A DNA stretch of 64,000 nucleotides from Acanthochromis polyacanthus. Taxonomy: Eukaryota; Chordata; Actinopteri; Pomacentridae. The stretch lies in contig NC_067114.1 of assembly GCF_021347895.1 (NCBI RefSeq), positions 29,567,873 through 29,631,872 on the forward strand, read 5' to 3'. The position numbers and the translations under genes were made by a program. The notes beneath the pieces were generated by a model. That model had not been told where the DNA came from. It saw only the letters and a list, made by a program, of their open reading frames with translations, and searched no databases. Positions 46,901-60,300 of this stretch are shown piece after piece. Positions within the stretch are counted from its first letter, which is position 1; each line of letters opens with the position of its first letter.

Positions 46901-49900
46901 GCCTCACAATTGATATGTTATTGGGGCTATTATCCAAAAAAGTTATAATTCAGTGCTTGACAGAGGGAATTGTGACCATCTGAGTGTATTCATGCTGAAT
47001 TCAGGATGTTTTGTGTTGTAGAAATAGACTGAGCATTGGGAGGGCCTGTTTTATATCAGCTTATCCTTATCTAAAATATACTAAGTGTGCAGCTGCTGTC
47101 TCTGTTAAACCATGCAGATGCTGAGACAGTCTGAACACGCTGTGCCTTCGTATGAACTGGGTTACAGTCAGCTTTCTCCAGTAAGCTGATTTGGTAACCG
47201 TCATGTGAATGAGAAACCTGGTTACTGTAATCGGGGAAGGGGATTAGAGAAACCCCATCTCTGGTTAGAATTTCATCCTGTTTTTTTTTTCTTGCATGGG
47301 GAAGGAGAGATTCTTGGATAATGTGTGCATATATCTGGAGAACCCCAGGCTGGTGGAGATACGACTGATTAATAATCCAGTAAAAATGTGGACAACATTT
47401 CTTTGTTTATTTGCCATGATTAGAATGCAGATCAATGCGGCCGCTGCGCTATTTGCGGTGAAATCATTTCTAAAGATCAGCAGGTTTCATTGTATTTTAC
47501 GGCAGAGCGTGGACATGTGGAAATGACGTCAGCTCTCCTGTCTGCAGACGCACTTGAGAAATGTCAGTTCCCTTTTCAGTGGATTAGCATCTGCAGGGTC
47601 AGATTTACACATGCACTCAGATTATTGAGCAACCAGGAGGTTCAGCGGTGCATGCAGACGTGTTTTCTGGTTCTTTTTTTAGCTACAATTCTACTAATTA
47701 ACACAGTCAACATAAAACATCCATACTTAACATAAGAAAGAAAGCAAAAATAACATTTATCTAAATTATATTCTCCATCATAGCTGCCTGAATGGTAAAA
47801 ATCATCTGAATAGTAGGGCTGGTTTCTGGCCAGAGTCGGCAGCAACCCGGCCATTTGGGTGGTGGTAACAAACACGAATGGAGGAGCCGAACACGACGGG
47901 ATGAGCCGATATGAGCTGAAGGTGAAGGGAAGAGACCAGCTCTGAATATTTTCGTCTGGGGGGGAGGAAGGAGTGATCACATAGACATATGTGTATATGT
48001 TTATGTGATCACACAACGGGATGAGCCGATATGAGTCGATGGCGGAGGGAAGACAGTAATGCCGCATATTCCTTCCGCCTGGGGGGCTCCCGCCGTAGCG
48101 AACGAATATTTGGATATTCAGGTCCAACCCTACTGAATAAAGCGCTGCTACTATAGATTACAAATGTACACTCAGTCCACGGCCCCATACTCGGAGGCCA
48201 GCTGGTTTACTAGTAGCTGGTAACTGGCCGACGCTGCCGACGCGAAGGGGCCATCTGGCATTTCCTTGTACAGGCAGACAGCAACAAAATGCTGCTGCTC
48301 AGCACCTAGCACTGCACACACACACACACACACACACTCTGCATCAGCTATTTATATACATACAAATACATCCCACAGTCTGGGTCAGCTACCATGCCCC
48401 AATAAATCCTGCCATGCTGAAACAAAAATACAAATGCATGTGTGTGCTGACAGAGGCAAACTGTCTCCTCTATATGAACGATTCAATTAGACTGCCAGCT
48501 AGAAAAGCTAATAAGGACAGAGTGAACCTGTAAGCCACCAAAGGACGACTAATTTAAACTTGTGAAGCATGCCAGAGCGGTTGAGCAGCCACCTGTGCAG
48601 GACGAGCTACAGAAATGCAACCACGAACCAGATCACAGAAGACAGTTGTCAGTTTTCTTCAACATGTTGCAGACACTACTGAGCCGGCAGAACATTTAAA
48701 GATACATTCCCGGATTCTTTTAGTGGCCAGCGGCACAGCTAACCTCCACACACAGACTTAAAATGACAAGTTCTCTCCTGCCTCTCTCATCCTTGTAGCT
48801 CGTGGACATGTTGGAGCTTCTCAAGCTATTTGGTATCCTGATAACAGGACCAGAGTTTTTTTAATGCCACGCTTGTTATGTAACTGTATGAAGAACAATG
48901 TCAGCTATTTAATGCTAAAATAAAGTACAACTAGACTGCTACTCGACCGCCCTACAGGATGAAGCTCCGTCAAGTGTCACCGGCAGATAAAAATTCAATC
49001 ATTCAGTCAAAAATCTTCATGGTATAAAACTTTGGACATTCATAAATACTTGTTGAAGACAGTGGAACAGAAAAAATACACACAATAAAGCAAAAACATG
49101 AAGCATCCTGCAGAGTTAACAACATAAGATCTGTTGGAAGCCGTGACGCACGTTTGCAATTAAGCATTTACCCCGAACGCCACTTCCTCGTTTTGTTTTG
49201 TCGCATTACATAACAAAACAACTCCCAACAATTACTATCACAAGCAAATTTATGTTTACACACTCCACCTCTGGAGAACGGGTTCACCCAGAATGTTCTG
49301 GCGGTGCACCAGCAGATGTTTACCAGCTGCAGCGTGCTAGCAGGGTTAGCTTTTCAGAACACCTTTAAACCTGCTTCCTGTAGCCGGAATCTGTCAATAA
49401 AGTTTATTCAGTTAAGACAGCCGTGTCTCTAATGCTGACAGAAAGACAGCTGCTCTGCGCAGTTTGGAATCACTTGATATTTGGTTATTTTTGTGGTGCT
49501 TTTGTGGTATTTTGCTTATTAATGATGCAACAGAAATGAGGGTGTCCAACATGTGGTCCACGGGCCAAAAGTGGTCCTCCAGAGGGTCCAATCCGGCCCT
49601 CAAAGTGGAAAAATTCCAGAGAAGACATTAACTGCAGATTGTAAATTAGTAAAACTGTAAATTTAAAATAATTTGTAGACCATGACAAGTTGTTTGGATC
49701 TTAAAGCAAAATATTAGATTGTTCTTTTGTCATTTTGTGTCTCGTTTTTGAAATATTTTTTCTTGTTTTTGTTGTCTTTGTCTCGTGTTTTTGTCATTTT
49801 GTATTTCCTTTTTTGCTCGCTTGTGTTTTTTGTCATCTTGTGCTTAACTTCATGCGTTGTTTTGTGCATCGTTTTTGTTGTTTTTTGTCTCATTTATGTA

Positions 49901-51274
49901 ATTTTGTCACTCGTTTTTGTGTTATTTTTCTTGTTTTTGTTCTTTTTTGCCTCAGGTTTTTGTCATTTGGCATTTCCTTTTTAGCTTGCTTGTGTTTTTT
50001 GTCTTCATTTTGTGCTTAACTTTATGTGTTGTTTTGTGTTATTTTGTCTCATTTATATTATTTGTCTGTTTTTTTGTTTCTTGTCATTTCTTTGTCTCAT
50101 TTATGTAATTTTTTGTCTCGGTTTTGTAGGTTACCCATTTTTTTACCCGTTTTTGTCACTGTGTGTCTCATTTTTGTAATGTTTTGTCTTGTTTTTGTTG
50201 TTTGTCCTCTTTTTTGTCTAACTTGTTGTTTGGATCATAAAGTAATTACTATAACAGTCAGTTCCAGATACCAGGTGACTAAATGTTGTGTTCCTTTGTA
50301 GACACTCTGATCTGGAAGTCGTAATGTGGAAATGATAAACTGGGGCTGAATGTTGATGAAACTGAATTTATTTTCTTCAGAAATTTCAGGTTGTTCATGA
50401 TGGTTTGTAAAGGGAGAATTCCGTAAATGTGAACATTTCAAGAATGTGGCGTTGTGGTTATGTACAGGTTGTTATGCTGTGATTTTACTGGTGTGGCTCA
50501 CTGGTTGATTGATTTATGCAGGTACCAAACCCTACCGAGCTACTTTTTCCACTAACTTAGCAAGAATGTCAGTCATTTTCTGTGCAGCAGATGATTTACA
50601 CTCGTGGATGGAACCTGTTTTGTGAATACTGATGAGTGGTTCATAGAAGCAGAAACAACAGTCACGCATGGCCTGTTGCAGTGCGCCGTACCTCCACCCT
50701 GCATCATCTTGTAGATTTTGCTCTCTATGTGGAGCTGTGGGTGTTTGGTCTTCACACATTCCAACTTGATGGCGACCTCCTCTCCGACTGAGATATCGGT
50801 ACCTGGACAGAAAGAGAGAGAACATTTTACAAAACACGACATTATGCAATCTGCACTACAGACATCGACACGGTCACCGTACATCTTTATATCAAGTTAA
50901 TCCAAACCACTCACACCGACATGAAGGTAATAAATGTTGTCAACAAGTTGGAATAGAGAAGCTCTGCCTGCGTACACAAGGAAATACCAGCGGTGGTTAA
51001 CACAGCGAAGGCCGCCAAAGCGGAAGATAAACCCACCAACAGTTTGCACTGTGCGTACCCTGCTCTGCTTTCATGAGTCTACTTGCATGCCCAGAACAAA
51101 CTCCTCACAGCTATCACTTCATTCTGATCTCACTTCTTTCAGACATTTGAAGATTTGAAGGGATTCCTTTGAAACTGACAATCACTGCTTCAGCTGCTTC
51201 TTCCTGAATGTGGTTATGGGGTCCAGTTCCCTCCACATAAACACAGCAACTGGACACCGGGTTACGTAATCCCA

Positions 51275-51314
<40 letters not shown>

Positions 51315-54300
51315 AGCAGTTCAATGGTGTCGGCCAATAGCAGCACCAGCGAAGCATCATCGATTTCTCAGAATGATGTCATCTAGGTGGGACGAGCTGG
51401 ACTCAGCAGGGTGGGGTGCACAAGTAGAATCATGACTGTTTAAAGCACAAGAACTGTTCAGGTAAAGCTGCAGAAAAGCCTGCGTTCACGTGGAGATGCA
51501 AGCAGCCACTGCGGCAAACTTCTGCGATAAAACAGGAAAACAAAGAGTTGAATCTGGCAGGAGGAGACTCTGCTGCTTCTCATTGATGAAACTCAATTAA
51601 ACGGCATCGATCCGCCCCTGGCCGGCTGTCCACATCCGCCAAATCACTCTGGGGTGTGACTTTAAAGGGGCAGTTCACCCAAACCACAAAGCAAAAGAGA
51701 AGAAATTTGTTGGGTGTAAACATAATATAAATAATAAATTCTTAATAATACCGTTTAGTCTGCTAATAGAGGACACCACCAAATGAAAAGACAACCAAGT
51801 ATTAATCAACTCCATTAATGGACAACCCTAAAAGCCATATCTGATTTCCCCTTCTGTTTATTAATCTGTTTTTGCTTTTGAAAGTTTATTTTAAACATTT
51901 TCAACATAAAAAGAAAACAGCAACAAAAGACAATGTTGCTCAAAAAGGAGTGAAATTGATCAAATATCACCTCTTCTCCTTTAAATGATTCTGAATCTAT
52001 TCATTCTGCTTCTTCAAACTACTACCATTTATAAACAATAATGACAACAATAATAACAGTGCAAATGATTTAGAATAAATATACACCAATATGTCCGTTT
52101 TCATTCATACAGAAGAACCTAACGGCTGTAAAACTCAACAGAAAGAAACAAAACCAGCTCATAATATGCATAAATAAATACAGAAAACTAATTATTAAAG
52201 AAATCAATAATGATTAACGGTAACCAGTGGAAACCCCCACTTCACCCCTGTATTCTGTGAACATGCTGATCATGATGGGATACATACACCAAACATAATA
52301 TTAACATCATAATATCAAATAATAAAAACTTCCTTTCTGTATGGATTCTGCTTACATGTCTGACTTTACTTCCACTTTCTCACAGAAAGATTACATTTTC
52401 TAAACAGACAAACATCACAGACGATTAAACACTGATTAAAGCAGCTGAGTATTTCGATGTGAAAAGAAACGATTGATCAAGTAAGCCTCATCATTCTACC
52501 TCACTAATCCAGACGATGACATTTAAATTATCCTCATTAGCATTACACCAACAGCTGTTTCATGCCAGTCATGCCTCTGACCGGAACGAACATTAATTAT
52601 TAACAATAATAATTAATTATTTCAGCTGTAAAGTTTGGTATTTTAACATGGAATTCTATGGGGATTAATTCACATTTTCTCACACAACTGGCCTTCATTT
52701 TTCCACAACTAGCGAGGTTAGCGTTTAATTGTTTAGTCGCACACATCCCTAGTATTCATAAGCGATAAACAAGAGCTGTTCTACTGTGTTTACATTTCAA
52801 TGTTACACAAAGACAGTTAACTGACAGCCAGTTGTTGTTCCAGTTTTGTGCGGCCATCAATCAATCAATCAGCGGCGAACAGGCAGTAGAGGCCTTCCAT
52901 AGGGCTCTGTATAGAGCTGAGTGTCAGCGTGTTGGCTGCTCTTTTGCATCATAGGAATGTGATTTGTCTGGACAGATTTTTTAGGAGAATGCAGCCCCCC
53001 CCCCACTGATCTGCACAGAGAGGGGAGTTTGCATGTATGTGGCGTGTTTTTATCCTGCTGCTGAAACATGCTCAGACATGTTCCTCTACTCTGCTTCACC
53101 AACAGCCACAACGGCAGACTAGAGGGGAGATAATCTCTGATATGCAAATACCTGATGACGGCTACAGAAACAGGGGAGAAGGAAACTGTGTTGTAATGAA
53201 AAAATGCAAATAAGATAGACACCTCCACTCGAATGAAAGCCGTGTATCGCCATAAATAAATAATAATCCAACACTATAAAGTATGTGCATGTTTATCATC
53301 CGTGTAATAACCACAGAAGCACGGCTAATTAACGTAATTCTGAAGTGTCACTGAGAAATTCACAGCAGGGACACGGCAATATGAGAACAAGGCTGATGGG
53401 ATAGGCGGCGAGCGAACGCAGCCGCAGAATGCTAACAGTCCCCTTCCTCACATACTGTACGGGCATAGTGTGGGAGCAGCACACAGGAAGACAAACTTTA
53501 GACCAGGGGTGTCCAACATGAGGCCCGTGGTCCAAAAGTGGTCCTCCAGAGGGTCCAATCCGGCCCTCAAAGTGGAAAAATTACAGAGAAGACATTAACT
53601 GCAGATTGTAAATTAGTAAAACTATAAATTTAAAATCATTTCCAGACCATGACAAGTTGTTTAGAACATGAAGTAAAATACTAGATTGTCTATTGTTCTT
53701 TTGACGTTTTGTGTCACATTTTTGTAATATTCTGTCTTGTTTTTGTTGTTTTTCTGTCTGACTTTTGTCATTCCTCTCATGTTTTTGTCGTTTTGTGTTT
53801 TTTTTGTCATTTTGTCCCTTTTTTGTCATCTTGTCTTGTTTGCATCCATTTTTTTGTCGCTTTGTAACTTTTTCATCAAACTTTCTCTCTTTTATTTTGT
53901 TTGCCTCATTTTTGTCGTTTTGTGTCTTATCTTGGTAATATGTTGTGTTGCTTTTGTCTGATTTTGGTCATAAAGTAAAATCCTGTATCGTCCACTTCCA
54001 GGTGACTAAATGTCGTGTTCCTTTGTAGACACTCTGATCTGGACGTCGTAATGAGGAAATGTCATTACATTTACTTTGAACATGTAATCTAAAACCTGAA
54101 ATGAAAAACTGAGGCATAATATTGCAGAAATTGAACAAAATTTCAGGATGATCATAATGTTTTGCAAAAAGATATTTCCTTAAATGTGAACATTTTCATA
54201 CTGTAATGTACTTTTTTAAAACTAAAACAAACAGAAAAAGTTGGAGCTGTGACTATGTAGAGGTTGTTATGCTTTTATTTTGCTGGTCCGGCCTACTTAA

Positions 54301-57300
54301 GATCAAACTGGGCTGAACGTGGAACCAGAACGAGTTTAGATCCTGCAGGCGGTGAGGTTCAAAGCAGGCCTGTTAGGATGTACTGCTGCTGCTTTATTAA
54401 CATAATTTACTACTGTGAGAAACCTTCGACACAGCCACAGATTTTTTTAAAGTTACTCTGGAGCAGCTTTCTAAGATGACGTCAGTGAATCCACCGTAAC
54501 CTGCATAACACTGAGGAGGCAGCAACAGAAACGAGTCATCGGTTTGAAAACTGAGTCACTGCCAGCATTAGGCTCTTCTTAAGTTCTCTGTTACGGCAGC
54601 AGCTCTAAATCAACCTTGCTGTTAGTTTTGCTTACATAAGCAGGCCCATCCCGTTTGGCAACGACTGCTGGAACCTCTTCAGTTTACGACATATCACAGG
54701 CTGAGTTATACAACTCCTGGTCAGACAGGTAACAGGCTGAAGCAGCGCTTTACGACGCTGTGAGAGGCTGGGAGCCGTTTTCACAACGTTTGCTGCCCAA
54801 ATAGTTTTTACTAAAACACCGAGGAGGACCAAATTTTCTTTCTCACAGATCCAAAAGCCCTGAAGCAATAATAAAGCAATGATCCAGAGTATTTTAGCCC
54901 AGATCGAAACAAAAAAAGGTCATTTTTTTAACCTTATTTTAATAAGTTTCACTTTTAATCTGTGGATTATTTTCTGGATTAATAAAGTAGTTGTTCAGTG
55001 CCATAAAATAGTGATAAAAGTCAGGATGTCAGAGTTTCCAAAGCTCAAGAAGATGTCCCCAAATGTATTATTTTAGCCACAACTCAAAGATATTCAGTTT
55101 ATTGTGACAGAAGAGGAGTTCAGACCAGGGGCATCAAACTCATTTTAGTTCAGGGCCACATTCATCCCAATTTGACCACTGAAATCACAGCATACGAACG
55201 GATAAACAACAAACCCAAATCTTTCCTTTGTTTTAGCGCAAAAAAGTACATTCGAAAAATGTTCACATTAAAGGAATTGTCTTTCTACAAAACATCATGA
55301 ACAAACTAAAATCTTTGAAGAAAACCAAGTTGGATTTCAGCAACATTATTCCTCAGTTTATCATTTCCACATTACAACTTCCAGATCAGAGTGTCTACAA
55401 AGAAACACAACATTTAGTCACCTGGAACTGAATGATACAGTATTTTAGTTTATGATCAAAATGACAAAAGTCACGAACGACAGAAACAATGCTCAAAACA
55501 ACAAATACAGCAAAATGCAAAATGACAAAAATAAGACGAAAACACAAGCGAAAGGAAAAACAAAAACATGAGACAAGTCAGGAAAAAAACAACCCCCCCT
55601 CCCAAAAAAAATATTCCAAAAACGACACAAAAAAACAAAAGAACAATCTAGTATTTTACTTTATGATCCAAACAACTTGTCATGGTCTAGAAATGATTTT
55701 AAATTTATAGTTTTACTGATTTACAATCTGCAGTTAATGTCTTCTCTGTAATTTTTCCACTTGGAGGGCCGGATTGGACCCTCTGGAGGACCACTTTTGG
55801 CCCACGGGCCTCATGTTGGACACCCCTGCTGTAGACCTTTTCTCTGTCCCAGATCTTTATTAAAATGGTGCAAAAATAAAACTGGACACCTACACCTTGC
55901 CTAAGAGAAAATTCTAAATTTGTCCACATTTTCATTCCACTCTCTGATCTAATAATGCAGTAAAACAGGCGCCCAGCATGACGGGGATGGAATATTTCTT
56001 TGGACGATACTAAACAAGTATTGACGTCTGATCCCATGCCATGAGCAGAAACTATTCCACCTGAGGCGGTTTGGACAGTGACGAACGGAGCAGCCAGATT
56101 TTTGGAGCCTGTTTCAACACGAACCCAACGAACACATCACCCACCACAAAACACAGCAACAGGAAATCTCCGTGGAAAACCGGCGTGACTCAGCCGACTG
56201 ACTAACCGCTCTTTGGGCATAAACGCCGATCTGTCATGACAAACCGCTCAAACATTACACGCCATTTTACCAGCCCTATGTGAACATTCGATGGTCCACA
56301 TTTGGACCCGGTCGGAGCACACAGAGTACGAGGCTTTGCTCCAAGAACTGACCTCACCTCCTCCTCCTCCTCCTGCCAACAACAAACAGCCTCAGAATCC
56401 ACCGCTCAGACACACCAAGCTGCTCACACATTGTTAACACTCGCTGCCTTCACACACTGCGTGGGAGCGATAAAGTGGGAATGACTGTGAAATCCAGTGG
56501 CATCCCAGTTACAGTCCAACTTGGATTTTCTCTGCACATTTTAGAATTTGTTTTCTTTGCAATTTAACATTTCAAAATTTCCTCAGCTTCTTTGACGTAA
56601 TTTTTTTTTACGATGAGTACAAATGAGTGCTGCAGGGTGGGTGATCTTAAAGAACCGCGCAGTGTTCTGTCTGATTAACGACGTTACGTCACATTAGTCA
56701 CCGGCCACTCAGAGGGGAAGGGAGGGAGAGATGAGTGAAGACAAAAACACACAGAGCGATTATGCAAGCAGCTGGCAGCTCTCACTATCAGTCCAAACAA
56801 CAAGTCATGTGGAAGACAGACGGGATCCAATTAATGCATTTATTAACCTTAGATCTTCTGCATTTCAATCATGGACTGCTTTACCCCAGTCTACTCCAAC
56901 CATGAGGTGTTTAATGTGGCTTAACTAAGACTGCAGAGTCAGCGTTGTGAGATTTATTGATGTCAGAGAATAAAACCCTCTAAAGATATGCTCATACTGC
57001 CATAGAACCACATGTAAACACTTTATAGGGACTTGGGTGGGACCATATGGGTTTATCAGTGCTATGGTGCACAGGTCAGCCAGTTCAACCATCTGCTATT
57101 GCTCTTTAAATACATTTTATTTGATCGTAGCTATCATCAGAATGTCAGAGAGTTTTGTTGAAACAAAAACACGGGAAGAATTTAGCTCAATAAAAACAGC
57201 ATTAGCCAGTAAGGCTGCTTAGAGAGCAAACTATGCACATAGGCGTGTCCCAACAAAAGAAGCCTTCACTGACCAATCTGACACTTACTTCTTTTTAGGG

Positions 57301-60300
57301 GATCTTAAATATGACTGATTAAGTTGGACTCAAGCTTAAAGGGGTTTTCAAACCTTTAGTTCTGCTCACAAGCTGAAAAAAGTGAAGTAAAAACCGGTCT
57401 CACAGACTGATTGCTCATCCTGCAACAATAAAACACCATCAGGTCCAACAGGAGAGAAAGTAGCGCAGGGACTAACAGCGACAAAATAACGGCCGTAAAT
57501 TATAATCATCTTATGTGGAAATAGTTTCGAGGGAATACTGTAGGATCGCTGTGTCTTTGTATGAATGAACAAAGTCTCGGCTGATCAAATTTAACACAAA
57601 ACTTTCCCACCTGTTCAAACGAATGCTAGCACACCTGAGCTAATTATTTTTAAATTTCAGTTTAAAGAACCCTGCGCTAGCTTTTCAACTCTGTCAGGGA
57701 TATTTTTCATTTTTGCAGACCATTTTTAGGTGGTTTGTCTACTTTTAAAATAAAAAAGTAGACAAATACCACAAGCAAGACAAAAAACACACAAAACAAA
57801 GAACAAAGCGAAACACAAAACGACAAAAATAAGACGGAAAAAAACACAAGGGAAACACAAAATTATATAGACATGAGACAAACAACTAAAGCCAGACAAA
57901 AAACAGGACAAAATATTACAAAAACAAGACACAAAATGACAAAACTGAGACAAATAACATGAAACAAAACAAAAAAAATTAGAGAAAAAAGTTACAAAAG
58001 GACAAAAAAAAATGGACAAACGACAAAAAAATTACACAAATCACACATACAAGAAAAAACACAACACAAACGATACACAAAACAACTAATAATAAAGCAA
58101 AGCACAAAATGACAAAAAGACAAAACCACACGAGACAAAAAGGAAACAAAATGACAAAAATGAGAAACAAAACGACAAACATGACAAAAAACGAGACAAA
58201 ACATTACAAAAATGAGACACAAAACAACAATGAACAATCTAGTATTTTACTTTATGATCAAAACAACTTGTCATGGTCTAGAAATGATTTTAAATTTATA
58301 GTTTTACTAATTTACAATCTGCAGTTAATGTCTTCTCTGTAATTTTTACACTTTGATTGGACCCGGATTGGACCCTCTGGAGGACTATTTTACATTTTTG
58401 CTGACCGTTTTCAAATGCATGCTGTAAACAAATAATTTTTGCACGTTCTGAAAATTAATTAGCAGATCCCAGAAATCACAGTTAACTCCCCTGGTTTCCT
58501 GCAGTGACGACATAAAGCATCCGTACTCCTGTCTAATAATAAATCAAAATAAACCCTCAGGGCAACAGCAGCAAATGCAAAGTATTTAATGAGCTAAATT
58601 CAATTACTGACTGAAAGAGCAGTTATAAAACACAACAATACTGACTCTAAAATTGTCAAGTAATTGAATCTATAGTAATCCAATTTAAAATAAAGGGGCT
58701 AAAACAAATACATTAGTATGATCCCATGGGAAACACTGTCAATCCAAATTAGTATCATTAAGAAAATAAATAAAATGTCCTCAATCACATTCTCCAAAAA
58801 GTTCACGTAATCCTTTGCAACACCTGCTACAAAAACGGACAAATAAATCAATACTTGTATGAGGGTATTTGCTCAATTCAATGAATGATCTTGTGACTGA
58901 GTCACAGCCAGACCTGGTTATCTGTTGTTCAGGTTGATTAGATAGATGCCACTTAAAGCCCCTCATGAATTAGCAATGCTGTCTTTCTATTGTTGTTCAG
59001 ATGACGAAGTTTAAAGCTCAGAAATGTGATCAGCTGTTGGACCTGCAATATGTCCACGGGAGGATTTATTACGATAAAGTGGGAGGAACCCGGCGTCTAA
59101 AAGACGTCCCTAATGTCAAACACAACCATGTAGACTTAAGACAGCCGAATAATGTGTCTTTTCAGAGCTCAGTATAAATACAGTCCCCACTATTACTATC
59201 AACATGAATGATGGGATCCTGGCTAATGGTCTTCAACAAGCACATCTAATGTTCACTACAACCTCAACCAACAATGAGAGGAAACAAATCCAATCAAGTA
59301 TAACAAAGATGACCAAATCAATAGCCAGCAGCCCGTGGCACTTCATAGATGGGACTATTTACAGCGGTGGAAAAAAGCTTTAGGACATCCTAAAAACTTT
59401 ACACAATCTCATATATATCATGACATATTGGCGGAAAAATCTTATTGTGTTTCGACACAAAAGTGCCTAAAAAAGGAACGAAACATTTAGTGACAGGTAT
59501 CTGGAACTGAACAATGTCGTATTTTACTTTATGATCAAAACGACAAAAGTCAGACAAAAAAACCCAACTAAATATTACAAAAACGAGACACAAAAGGACA
59601 AAACTATGAGACGACTAAAGTCAGAGAAAAAAAAAACAAGAAAAACGTGACAAAATATTACAAAAACCAGACACAAAATGACAAAAGAGCAATGAGCAAT
59701 CTAATATTTTACTTTATGATCAAAACAACTTGCCATGTTCTACAAATAATTTTAAATTTATAGTTTTACTAATTTACAATCTGCAGTTAATGTCTTCTCT
59801 GTAATTTTTCCACTTTGAGGGCCGGATTGGACCCTCTGGAGGACCACTTTTGGCCATCGAGCGTCATCTGATCAAAAGTACAACCCATAATCTCACATTT
59901 TCAATAAGAACATCTTGTTATGGTGATAATAATCGATGGAAACCCCTCACTGATAGAACCTTTTGATTCATCTATGGGCAGGAGGAGGAAACTAAACTGG
60001 CCTGCTGTGTTCAGAGGAAGATGTTCAGCATCTATAAATAAAGGCTGGAAGTCACTTCCCACTGCAGGGACTTAAATGTAAAACCTGTTTAGCTCTTCTG
60101 TTCCCAGATAAATACGAGCTCCAAGTATGTAAAAGCAGAAATATTAGCCAGCTATTCGAGTAATAAAGGGTTTAGCTACACAGCAGCCGGTGGCACTTTG
60201 TGGATGGGACTATATATGATGAAGCAAGTAGATTTTACTACCTACGTTAATATCAGGGACCTCTCAGCTGGTTCACAGGTCATAGGGTGCTGTCTAATCA

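Larger units (their letters stand above)
46831..50691. other. csnk1d: csnk1d intron 2
   Basis: Holds a hAT MITE (47812-48134), a (CA)n run (48313-48338) and hAT-like copy 4 (49537-50500). The remainder, including 48500-49500, shows nothing recognisable. Confidence 0.5.
50885..53503. other. csnk1d: csnk1d intron 1, proximal part
   Basis: Holds a (CA)n run at 51278-51310, a TTAAAGGGGCAGTTCACCCA repeat edge at 51661, the second copy of the dispersed repeat (51875-52045), AT-rich DNA and a C run at 52994-53004. No exon was recognised. Confidence 0.5.
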
